The notes under the pieces: generated by a model | Told to the model about the DNA's origin: nothing | Database searches by the model: none | The model's input: the letters and a program-made list of their open reading frames with translations, nothing else | Shown: piece after piece, positions 1 through 6,080 of the stretch | How positions within the stretch are numbered: the first letter of the stretch is position 1 | Layout: each line of letters begins with the position of its first letter | Assembly: GCA_964407285.1 (NCBI GenBank) | Contig: CAYOVG010000273.1 | Span: 1 to 9,998 of the forward strand | DNA length: 9,998 bases | Origin: CAYOVG01 sp964407285 | GTDB taxonomy: Bacteria; Desulfobacterota; Syntrophobacteria; Syntrophobacterales; Syntrophobacteraceae | Direction: 5' to 3' | Position numbers and translations under genes: made by a program

Positions 1-199
1 CCCGGTCGGCAAAACCGTTTGCAGCGGTAGTTACGACAAATCCGTCATGCTTTGGGATGTGGGGGGCGGCCGAGATCTACGCTCCTTCCAGGGGCATCGC
101 GCTGAGGTCTTGAGTGTCGCCTTCAGCCCGGACGGCAAAACCGTTTGCAGCGGTAGTTCCGACAACTCTATCAGGCTCTGGGATGTGGGGAGCGGCCGA
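1..199 (+). repeat. Two near-identical WD40 blade-coding units, 126-bp period
   Basis: Bases 1-73 and 127-199 align without gaps and differ at only 8 of 73 positions (about 89% identity). The period is 126 bp, which is 42 codons, one WD40 blade. One difference changes the conserved PDG turn to PVG in the left unit. Such high nucleotide identity between blades points to recent duplication or ongoing homogenisation of the propeller. More units may lie to the left of the window. Confidence 0.85.
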
Positions 200-400
200 C
201 AGATGTATGCCATGATTCACCTCCCCGAAGGATGGGTGACTTTCACCCCCGACGGGCGTTACAAGCACCGGGGAAACCCCGCGGAAGGAGTCTGGCACGC
301 CATCGGGCTTTGCCGCTTCGAACTCGGAGAACTGGACCCCTACATCGAATCCATAAGGCTGGTCCCCCTCGAGGAGAGCCTGCTCGAACTGCCTGCATAG
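1..400 (+). CDS. WD40-repeat protein, C-terminal fragment (5' end off window)
   Basis: The reading frame is open from base 2 to the TAG at 398-400, giving 132 visible residues; the start lies left of the window. Two WD40 blades are visible. Each has the hallmark pattern GKTVCSGS, then a D-(K/N)-S turn, then a closing LWDV. The first blade is cut by the edge. The second is preceded by GHRAEVLSVAFSPDG, the GH...SPDG signature of a WD40 strand. After the blades comes a tail of about 65 residues beginning WVTFTPDGRYKHRGN and ending in an acidic, leucine-rich stretch. A tail of the form 'FTPDGRY' after WD40 blades is, from memory, common in large bacterial multidomain WD40 proteins that carry an NTPase, TIR or caspase-like domain at the N-terminus. 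That domain would be off-window, so the role is unknown. WD40 propellers act as protein-binding scaffolds. The family assignment is secure; the function is not. Confidence 0.88.
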   Translation, partial: PVGKTVCSGSYDKSVMLWDVGGGRDLRSFQGHRAEVLSVAFSPDGKTVCSGSSDNSIRLWDVGSGRQMYAMIHLPEGWVTFTPDGRYKHRGNPAEGVWHAIGLCRFELGELDPYIESIRLVPLEESLLELPA

Positions 401-448
401 GCATGGCCGGCGGCCGGCCTCCACAACCCAATTCAGGAGAGTCGTTGC

Positions 449-1648
449 ATGATCAAAACCCCCATGACCGAAATCGCGAACCGGCTGGCGGCATTTCAGG
501 CCATGCTCGCCGGACCGGCCGGGATAGACGCGGCCATAGTGCGCCAGAACGTCGATCTCTACTACTTCACCGGCGCCGTCCAGGACGCGCACCTCATCGT
601 GCCCGCGTCCGGCGAACCCGTCTTCCTGGTGCGAAGAGACATCGACCGCGCTACGGAGCAGTCCCCCATCCGGCCCGTCGTGCCGCTCAAGAGCATCAAG
701 ATGCTCCCGGCGCTCGCCGCGGACGCCTGCGGCGGTCGAGCCCCGCGCCGCCTGGGGATGGAACTGGACGTCTTGCCCGCCAACGCCTACTTCCACTACA
801 AGAGCCTCTTCCCGGAAAGCGAGATCGTCGACATCAGCCCTTCCATACGCATGCTCCGGACGGTCAAGTCGCCCTGGGAAATCGAAATGATGCGTGGAGC
901 GGGAGCGTTTTCACGCGTGGTCGCCGACGCGGTCCCGGGACTCCTGCGGGAAGGGATCACCGAACTCGAACTCTGCGCCGAACTGGAACTGGTCGCCCGC
1001 AAGGCGGGACACCTCGGCCTCGCCCGCACCCGCTCGTTCAACCTGGACCTGTACGCCGGCCACGTCCTGTCCGGTCCCGAAGCCGCGACCCCATCCTACG
1101 GCGACACCCCGACCGGCGGAGTGGGACTCAGCCCGGCCTTCGGCCAGGGCCCGAGCATGCGGCGCATCCGGCCCGGGGACATGGTGAGCGTAGACACCAT
1201 GATGAACCATAACGGCTACCTCAACGACCAGACCCGCAACTACGCGCTGGGAGCGCCTCCGGAAAAACTCCGGGAGGCCTACCGGTTCATCGGGGAGATC
1301 CACGCGTCGTTCAGGCGGGAAGCCAAGCCCGGAGCCGTTACCGGGGAGTTGTACCGGGCCGTGATCAAGCATGTGGAGAAGTCCGGGTGGGCGGACGGTT
1401 TCATGGGGAGCGGCGAGGGCCGGGTGAGTTTCGTCGGGCACGGGGTCGGCCTGGAGGTGGACGAATTCCCCTTTATCGCTGGAGGCCAAAAGATGGAGCT
1501 TCGGGAAGGAATGACGTTCGCCTTCGAACCCAAGATCATTCTCCGCGGCATCGGAATCGCCGGACTGGAAAACACCTACCTGGTGACGAAGGACGGACTG
1601 GAGTCATTGAATACGGCCACGGAAGAGTTGCTGGTGGTGGAGGCGTGA
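449..1648 (+). CDS. M24-family metallopeptidase (Xaa-Pro aminopeptidase/creatinase-like)
   Basis: A complete 399-residue cytoplasmic-type protein with no signal peptide. ATG 449 is preceded by GGAG nine bases upstream. Residues about 10-140 form the creatinase-type N-terminal domain, and residues about 145-390 the 'pita-bread' catalytic domain. All five dinuclear-metal ligands of M24 enzymes can be placed: D249 in VSVDTMM, D260 in LNDQTRNY (spacing of 11, as in E. coli PepP), H331 in VGHGVGLEVDEFP, E360 in FAFEPKI and E374 in GLENTYLVT. Intact ligands and normal length suggest an active hydrolase. Known family members cleave Xaa-Pro bonds, while others are creatinases or lyases, and the sequence alone does not settle the substrate. 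The gene follows the WD40 gene by 48 bp on the same strand, so the two may be co-transcribed, though no functional link is evident. The family call is firm; 'Xaa-Pro' specificity is inferred. Confidence 0.93.
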   Translation: MIKTPMTEIANRLAAFQAMLAGPAGIDAAIVRQNVDLYYFTGAVQDAHLIVPASGEPVFLVRRDIDRATEQSPIRPVVPLKSIKMLPALAADACGGRAPRRLGMELDVLPANAYFHYKSLFPESEIVDISPSIRMLRTVKSPWEIEMMRGAGAFSRVVADAVPGLLREGITELELCAELELVARKAGHLGLARTRSFNLDLYAGHVLSGPEAATPSYGDTPTGGVGLSPAFGQGPSMRRIRPGDMVSVDTMMNHNGYLNDQTRNYALGAPPEKLREAYRFIGEIHASFRREAKPGAVTGELYRAVIKHVEKSGWADGFMGSGEGRVSFVGHGVGLEVDEFPFIAGGQKMELREGMTFAFEPKIILRGIGIAGLENTYLVTKDGLESLNTATEELLVVEA

Positions 1649-1701
1649 GGCCGGTTCCTTTCGATATTCCAATCCGGGCATGGTTCAGAGCAGGGTAACG
1701 C

Positions 1702-1806
1702 TTACGCCGTCGCCCCCGCGAAGCTTGTCCCCGCGCAGGCGGGGAGCGGAGGGCCGGGAAACCTCGATAAGCCTGGATTCCCGCTTTCGCGGGAATGACG
1801 ATGGGT
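1702..1806. repeat. Intergenic palindromic repeat, copy 1 (two hairpins, dRS3-like)
   Basis: This unit opens with TTACGCCGTCGCCCCC and ends with GGGAATGACGATGG. It contains hairpin A, CCCCGC (1729-1734) / GCGGGG (1739-1744) with a 4-base loop, and hairpin B, ATTCCCGC (1777-1784) / GCGGGAAT (1789-1796) with loop TTTC. Hairpin B fits the 20-bp ATTCCC-N8-GGGAAT form of the Neisseria dRS3 repeat; similar extragenic repeats are common in proteobacteria. A second, diverged copy lies at 2181-2262 with the same order of parts and the shared linker wording CCTCG...CTGGATTCCCGC. It begins about 54 bp after the peptidase stop and may also serve as its transcript end, but there is no T-tract. Confidence 0.8.
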
Positions 1807-1828
1807 CCTCTCGACGATGGGTCCTCAC
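1797..1828. repeat. Short tandem direct repeat, 2 x 16 bp
   Basis: GACGATGGGTCCTC occurs at 1797-1810 and again at 1813-1826, giving a 16-bp tandem duplication with TC or AC as the last two bases of each unit. The first unit overlaps the right end of palindromic repeat copy 1, so the duplication probably arose by slippage at the edge of that repeat. Confidence 0.75.
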
Positions 1829-1895
1829 GGCGGTGAGTTCGCTCGGCGGCGAGTCCTCTCAAGTGTTGCCTCAAACACATGGCCTATGAACCATG
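1824..1895. other. Chain of short hairpins
   Basis: Four small inverted repeats follow one another: CTCAC/GTGAG (1824-1828 / 1833-1837), a CTCG/CGAG pair around 1842-1853, GTGTT/AACAC (1863-1867 / 1874-1878) and CATGG/CCATG (1878-1882 / 1891-1895). Arms are only 4-5 bp with loops of 4-8 bases. Each alone could be chance; the regular succession is what draws attention. No known RNA family was recognised and no open reading frame of quality covers it. Confidence 0.3.
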
Positions 1896-1907
1896 CCTGA
1901 TTTTGCA

Positions 1908-1963
1908 TTCCAACCCAATTGTGAGCAGTCCAATCCAATCAGCACTCCAATCCAATTGTATAC
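1908..1963. repeat. Degenerate short repeat built on TCCAATCCAAT
   Basis: Three units follow in succession: TTCCAACCCAATTGTGAGCAG (1908-1928), TCCAATCCAATCAGCAC (1929-1945) and TCCAATCCAATTGTATAC (1946-1963). Units are 17-21 bp and share (T)CCAAyCCAAT followed by a variable 6-10 bases; units 1 and 3 also share CAATTGT. The tract is clearly A+T-richer than its surroundings. It is too short and too degenerate for a CRISPR. It could be a small array of protein-binding sites or slippage debris. Confidence 0.5.
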
Positions 1964-2061
1964 ATTCAAATCTGTATGTTGACATGCACGGATGCCTTGA
2001 TTAGAACGATTCCGTGGGCGATTCTTCCGGACTGAAGGCAATGCCTTTCAACTAAGCCGAT

Positions 2062-2172
2062 GGGTGCGGCTCTTTTGGAACGACGCCTTAGCGAGGGTGC
2101 GCTTTCTTGCCCTGCCCGGATTTACGTTTTCAGGCTTGTCTTCTGGACCGTCGTCGTAAAAGAGCCGCACCC
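2062..2172. mobile_element. MITE-like element, 111 bp, with 15-bp TIRs and 9-bp TSD
   Basis: The ends are perfect 15-bp terminal inverted repeats: GGGTGCGGCTCTTTT at 2062-2076 and its exact complement AAAAGAGCCGCACCC at 2158-2172. A further 6-bp inverted match, ACGACG (2080-2085) with CGTCGT (2152-2157), follows inside, offset by 3 bases. Immediately outside both ends lies the same 9-bp sequence TAAGCCGAT (2053-2061 and 2173-2181), as expected of a target-site duplication made by a transposase. The interior is far too short to encode a transposase, so the element would be non-autonomous and mobilised in trans, or the end-to-end remnant of a deleted insertion sequence. A 9-bp duplication is known for several IS families (for example IS1 and some IS4-group members); the TIR was not recognised as belonging to a named IS. 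Confidence 0.82.
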
Positions 2173-2180
2173 TAAGCCGA

Positions 2181-2262
2181 TTACCGTCGCCCCCACGAAA
2201 GTGGGGGGCCGGAAAGCCTCGTAAAATCTGGATTCCCGCTTAAAGCATGCGGGAATGACGGG
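2181..2262. repeat. Intergenic palindromic repeat, copy 2 (two hairpins, dRS3-like)
   Basis: This is a diverged partner of the repeat at 1702-1806, in the same orientation. Hairpin A is CCCCCAC (2190-2196) / GTGGGGG (2201-2207) closing a GAAA tetraloop. Hairpin B is ATTCCCGC (2232-2239) / GCGGGAAT (2249-2256) with a 9-base loop, five bases longer than in copy 1. The linker GCCTCG...ATCTGGATTCCCGC matches copy 1 closely. Arm bases differ between copies (CCCCGC/GCGGGG versus CCCCCAC/GTGGGGG) while pairing is kept, which suggests the fold matters. The MITE-like element ends exactly at its left border. Confidence 0.78.
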
Positions 2263-3049
2263 TGAGGGGCCGGCCCGAATGGGTTATCCGAGGCGCCCGC
2301 TGAGCAAGGTTCCCTTATTTGAAAGGTATTGGGACTAAAGGGACAAAGGACCGAACGGCGCATGTCCGGGTCCGTGGAGGAACACCGCCGTTCCCGACGG
2401 GCGGCGCCGGGACGAACATCACCGTCAATCTTGCGGAAATCCACGCCCGGACCGAATGGATGGAAGGGATGGAATCATGACCGGGAAGAAAGTGTCCTGT
2501 ATGGAGAAGGAAGTTTCCCGTATGGAACGGTCGAAGGCGGAATGCATGAATCCGAAGTGCCCCGGACATCCCGGTCCGGCGGCCGAGTTAGCAAGCATGA
2601 AAATCAGCTGTGTTGAACTTAGTCGCTATACACGGAACTTTCAGAGATTTTGGGGCCTTTGCAGGCCGAAAACCAGGGTTTGGCGGCACACAAGAGCGTC
2701 CTACGCAGATCATAAAAGTAACGCAAACGTGTCATACGATCCGCATGGATGCTGGGTTTACGGGCTCGGAAATAAAAATTTCAACATGCCGTTCAATGGC
2801 CATGTGTCAAAAGGAGTCAAAACACACAAGGATAAGGAGAAGTTGTATCCAATACATTGCCGACCGGGCCCGGCAGCGCGTTCGCGCTGACTCGCGGGGC
2901 GGCTGGTGGTCCGCGAAGGGCAGGCTTTCGCAACGGAATCCACCTGTCCTTTGAGGCTGTGCCTTGAGGCGCCCAACGGTAGGGCGGGGCTCCGACCCCA
3001 CACCCCAACCCGCCCGCCGCGGCAGTCACGAACCCGCTCCCCCCTCGCT
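2263..3049. other. Non-coding stretch between converging genes; no gene recognised
   Basis: Open frames of 70-144 codons exist on both strands, but their translations are low in protein character: scattered Cys, Arg and Trp, no domain wording, and no good ribosome-binding site. I therefore call none of them genes. Visible details are a 21-bp imperfect tandem repeat (2488-2505 and 2509-2526, both ending TATGGA), the palindrome GGGCCGGCCC at 2267-2276, and a small hairpin AGCGCG/CGCGCT at 2875-2888. A GGGCGGG (2982-2988) / CCCGCCC (3009-3015) pair also lies just past the plsB stop and could help end that transcript. Bases about 2600-2850 are A+T-richer than the flanks. This could be decayed sequence; nothing identifies its source. 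Confidence 0.5.
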
Positions 3050-5728
3050 CTACTGCAGCGTGAACCGCGGAGATCTGAGGAAATGGCTGATCTGCTTGCT
3101 GTAGTGCTGGATCAGGTACCGGTCGCCCAGGTCCTTGAACAACTCCGTTTCCTTGTCCTCGGCCGTCGTCTTCTCGATCACGCCCTTCTCCACGTAGTAC
3201 TTCAGCGCATTGCCGAACAAGATCTTGGAAACGGATTCGGCGCGGTCGATCAACTCCAGCTTGAGCGTCTTTTCACCAAGGCCCAGGACCTTCTTGACCA
3301 GGTCCTTTTCCGAATAGGGCTCCTTCTGCAGGTAGCGGAACGACCGGAGCACCAGCCAGTAGCCCTCGAAATAACTGCGCAGCAACCCGTGGAACGAATC
3401 CGCCGCCTTGAGCCCCCGGTGCACGAGCAAGTAAGGATTGTCGCCCCCCTCCAGCGGATGGAGCCAGCCCAACTGCTCGAAGCGCTCCAGCACGTCCTGC
3501 GCCAGCTTCTCGTCGCTCAGGTCGTTGTCGTACACGAACTCATACTTGAAGAAGTCCTTCAGAAAGGCCACGTCCTCGATGATCTGCGTGAAGCTGAACC
3601 GGAACGTCTGCTGCGCCAGGATCGATGTCGACACGAACGCCGCGGGCAGCAGGAAGTGGATGATGTTGTTCTTGTAGTACTCGAGGGTGATGCGCTTGCT
3701 GTCCTCCATCGTGAAGACTTCTTCTTCCAGGTTGTCGTCGTCGTCCTTGATCTTCCCGATGAGCTTGCTCTTCTCCAGGTCCCGCAGCGCATCCTGGATG
3801 ATGATGTCGTAGTTCCTGAAGGTCCGCGAGAACCTCACCCCGGAAAGGTCCAGGTAGTCGTAGAAGGACTTGCAGATGGCCTGGAATTCCGCCATCGAGA
3901 TGCCGTGGCGCGCGGTGCTCAGAAGCGACGCGGCGACGAGAGCGTGCGGCGTCATCAGCGACACTTCGTTGATGTCGTGGATGATCCTGTAGGAGAAGTC
4001 CCTGTACATGGCGTGGCGCACCTTGGAGGGCAACCGCGTGAGATCGATGTGCTGGCGCTCCAGGTAGCGCTTGAGCGACACGGGTTCGGCAAACTGCACG
4101 TAGACCCGGCCGTAGCGCTTCTTCAGGAAGCGCCGCGCCCGCATGAGCTGAGTTATGTTCTCATCGACCTTCGCCCCGCCCGTGATCTCCTTCATGTAGG
4201 CCTCCTCTTCGGGGATGCGGTCGTAGCAGATGGACGTCGGCACGAAGACCAGGTCCTGGCAGAACCCCTCCTCGACCGCCTGGATGAGGATGGCCATCAG
4301 GCCGAGCTTGGGCAGCACCATCTTCCCGGTGCGGCTCCGGCCCCCCTCGATGAAGAACTCTATGTTGTGGCCGAGCTGCACCATGGTCTTCACGTAGAGG
4401 GAGAATATCTCCGCGTAGAACTTGTTGCCCCTGAAGGTTCGGCGGATGAAAAAAGCCCCTCCCCTTCTGAATATCGGCCCCAGGGGCCAGAAGGCGAGAT
4501 TCTTGCCCGCCGCGATGAAGGGAGAGTAGAGGTTGTTCTTGAAGAGCACGTAGGAAAGAATCAGGTAGTCGATGTGGCTCTTGTGGCACGGGATATAGAT
4601 CAGGGTGCTGCGCCTGGCCGCCTTCTTGACCCGATGCAGGCTCGCCAGATCCACGTCGATGCCGTCGAAGAGGTTGTTCCACATCCACGTGAGCACCCGC
4701 TCCCCGATCTGAATGAGCGTGTAGTTGTAGTCGGCGGCGATCTCGTCGAGGTAGCGGTCCGCCTCCTGCCGGACCTTCCAGATCTCCTGCTTGGAGGAAC
4801 GGGCGCGGCGTTGCATGAACGATTCCAGCCGCGGGTGGTGCAGGATTATTTCCTTGAGTTCGAGTTTGCTCTTGAGCATGGGGCCGACGATGGCCAGCCG
4901 GATCTTGTCGATCGACTGGATCAGGTCCCGGCGCAACTGGAACACCTGCTTTCTTCGCTCTGAAACCCGTTCGGACAGCTCCGGAAGGATCTCCTGAAGG
5001 TTGAGGGGCTCCCCGATCTCCATGACCGCGTTGTGGTAGCCCCGGGAGTAGGAAAGGAGCTTCTGGATGGTGCCGGGTTCCTCCCTGTGGCCGAAGATGA
5101 GGTCCATCAGGCCTCTGCGGGTCTTGCCCGGCGCTCTGCTGTAGAGAATGACCATGGGCGTCACGAATATGGGACGTTCGGATTCCTGCTGGATCTGGAA
5201 GAGGTGCTCGAAGGGGTCGTTCCCGACGAGAACGGTACGCTGATAGTAGCCCTTCTGAGCGAGCAGGAAGAACTGGCCCGACATTCCCTCCCGGATCTTT
5301 CGCTTGTAGTCTCCGCCTTCATAGGGGTCGGGGAGAAACCCCGTCCGCATGAACGAATAGAGGTGGTAGAGCATTAGGCGCAGACTGTACCAGCGAGGCT
5401 GCCAAAAATAGGGGTGCAGGTCGAAGATGAAACTCGGGTAAGGAAGCCCGAGCTGGCGCAGGCGCAGGTTCAGGTAGACGCAATCGAGCTGGGACCGGTA
5501 CTTCATCGCGTACACCACGGTGCCGCGCCTGCCCAGGTCCTCGAGCAGCCGCTGCTGGTCGTCCGGCATCGTGGTCCTGGCGATCAGTTTCTCCGCCAGG
5601 CTTCGAAGCAAAAAGCGCGGCTTCCCATGTATTGCATATCCGTACGGGTCCTCCTTAAGGGAGAGGGAAGCTTGCCCCCGCGCCCATAAGCGGTTACCCT
5701 TAATGACGTTCTTAAGCCATTGAATCAT
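3050..5728 (-). CDS. plsB: Glycerol-3-phosphate 1-O-acyltransferase PlsB
   Basis: PlsB moves a fatty acyl group from acyl-ACP or acyl-CoA to the sn-1 position of glycerol-3-phosphate, the first step of membrane phospholipid synthesis, at the inner membrane. With the start chosen here the protein has 892 residues (E. coli PlsB has 807). The four acyltransferase blocks are in order: HKSHID (H382-D387, catalytic HX4D), GGAFFIRR (423-430), FIEGGRSRTGK (459-469) and VFVPTSICYDR (494-504). Wording around them, such as AAGKNLAFWPLGPIFRRGG and RRTFRGNKFY, closely follows E. coli PlsB as remembered. The C-terminal YYKNNIIHFLLPA also matches that family. ATG 5728 was chosen because AAGGA lies 11 bases upstream. 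ATG 5740 has its purine tract touching the start codon, and the frame further upstream to 5920 does not look coding. The gene runs downstream of the hdrA cluster but is separated by about 350 bp and a strong hairpin, so it is probably its own unit. Confidence 0.94.
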   Translation of the reverse strand: MIQWLKNVIKGNRLWARGQASLSLKEDPYGYAIHGKPRFLLRSLAEKLIARTTMPDDQQRLLEDLGRRGTVVYAMKYRSQLDCVYLNLRLRQLGLPYPSFIFDLHPYFWQPRWYSLRLMLYHLYSFMRTGFLPDPYEGGDYKRKIREGMSGQFFLLAQKGYYQRTVLVGNDPFEHLFQIQQESERPIFVTPMVILYSRAPGKTRRGLMDLIFGHREEPGTIQKLLSYSRGYHNAVMEIGEPLNLQEILPELSERVSERRKQVFQLRRDLIQSIDKIRLAIVGPMLKSKLELKEIILHHPRLESFMQRRARSSKQEIWKVRQEADRYLDEIAADYNYTLIQIGERVLTWMWNNLFDGIDVDLASLHRVKKAARRSTLIYIPCHKSHIDYLILSYVLFKNNLYSPFIAAGKNLAFWPLGPIFRRGGAFFIRRTFRGNKFYAEIFSLYVKTMVQLGHNIEFFIEGGRSRTGKMVLPKLGLMAILIQAVEEGFCQDLVFVPTSICYDRIPEEEAYMKEITGGAKVDENITQLMRARRFLKKRYGRVYVQFAEPVSLKRYLERQHIDLTRLPSKVRHAMYRDFSYRIIHDINEVSLMTPHALVAASLLSTARHGISMAEFQAICKSFYDYLDLSGVRFSRTFRNYDIIIQDALRDLEKSKLIGKIKDDDDNLEEEVFTMEDSKRITLEYYKNNIIHFLLPAAFVSTSILAQQTFRFSFTQIIEDVAFLKDFFKYEFVYDNDLSDEKLAQDVLERFEQLGWLHPLEGGDNPYLLVHRGLKAADSFHGLLRSYFEGYWLVLRSFRYLQKEPYSEKDLVKKVLGLGEKTLKLELIDRAESVSKILFGNALKYYVEKGVIEKTTAEDKETELFKDLGDRYLIQHYSKQISHFLRSPRFTLQ

Positions 5729-5740
5729 AACCCCCCACAT

Positions 5741-5835
5741 CCTTCTTTTGAAAAAACGACAGATCTCCCGGGAAGTAGAACAAAATAGCTTAACAAAACA
5801 GCTTTCAGAAACCAAATGTTTTTTGCTTCCGGGAT
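5741..5835 (-). promoter_or_regulatory. A+T-rich leader, likely plsB promoter region
   Basis: About 90 bp directly upstream of plsB are markedly A+T-rich in an otherwise G+C-rich window, with several T runs on the minus strand. The ribosome-binding purine tract AAAAGAAGG lies at the start-proximal end. Loose -35/-10-like hexamers can be found (for example TTGGTT followed 17 bases later by TAAGCT), but none matches the consensus well, so no exact promoter is called. A palindrome TCCCGGGA lies at about 5767-5774 between the T-rich part and the start. This is inference from composition and position. Confidence 0.35.
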
Positions 5836-5989
5836 ATAGCTGATTTCCGGCGCCGTCGCCTCCGACCGGACCCGGCCGTCGGCGGTAAACAGCCTTCCGC
5901 CCGCCGTCCATTTTCGGCATTTACGAGGTGAGTATTTCGAACTGCTGAAGAAAGCGTGATTGAAAGGGGAAAATGGCAAGGATAAGACG

Positions 5990-6019
5990 GACCCGGGCAA
6001 AATGCCTTTTGCCCGGGTC
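5990..6019 (-). terminator. Strong hairpin after the hdrA-mvhD-FeS cluster
   Basis: ACCCGGGCAAAA (5991-6002) and TTTTGCCCGGGT (6007-6018) are perfect complements with a 4-base loop. Bases 5990 and 6019 pair as well, making a 13-bp stem. It lies about 60 bp past the stop of the 4Fe-4S gene, between that gene and plsB. Read on the minus strand, the bases after the stem are only moderately T-rich, so it is not a textbook intrinsic terminator. It could equally be a 3'-end stabilising stem. The position fits a transcript end. Confidence 0.6.
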
Positions 6020-6028
6020 TCATGGTAA

Positions 6029-6063
6029 GCGGTTGCGGATTGCACGATGAGACCGCAAGCCGC
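6029..6063. repeat. Imperfect inverted repeat beside the terminator hairpin
   Basis: GCGGTTGCGG (6029-6038) pairs with CCGCAAGCCGC (6053-6063) apart from one bulged base, with a 14-base loop. It lies between the 4Fe-4S gene stop at 6081 and the perfect hairpin at 5990-6019, so a minus-strand transcript would fold two stems in succession. It may be part of the same transcript-end structure. Confidence 0.45.
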
Positions 6064-6080
6064 AACGAAAGAGGAAAGTC

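Noticed and set aside
232..1212. Plus-strand open frame (326 codons) overlapping the WD40 and M24 genes
   Set aside because: It is out of frame with both genes, and its Arg/Pro/Gly-rich translation is typical of frame-shifted G+C-rich coding DNA.
1908..1963. CRISPR-like array
   Set aside because: Units are 17-21 bp, degenerate, only three in number and without true spacers.
1979..2007. Sigma-70-type promoter TTGACA-N17-TAGAAC
   Set aside because: The -35 box is perfect but the -10 is only 4 of 6, and no gene follows on the plus strand before the convergent plsB. It is mentioned only as part of a weak finding.
2811..2840. Minus-strand TTGACT/TTGACA hexamers
   Set aside because: No convincing -10 element and no gene downstream on the minus strand.
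2456..2890. Possible 144-residue gene in the central gap
   Set aside because: There is no clear ribosome-binding site, the composition is poor, and it overlaps other equally weak frames. The KKVSCME/KEVSRME wording only reflects a 21-bp nucleotide repeat.
2906..4963. Long plus-strand open frame (685 codons) opposite plsB
   Set aside because: It is antisense to a firmly identified PlsB over most of its length. Its translation is Arg/Leu/Val/Glu/Asp-rich with no domain wording, as expected of an antisense shadow in G+C-rich DNA.
5738..5920. N-terminal extension of PlsB to ATG 5920 or 5740
   Set aside because: The extension covers the A+T-rich leader and has no family match. ATG 5740 abuts its purine tract with no spacer, so ATG 5728 is preferred.
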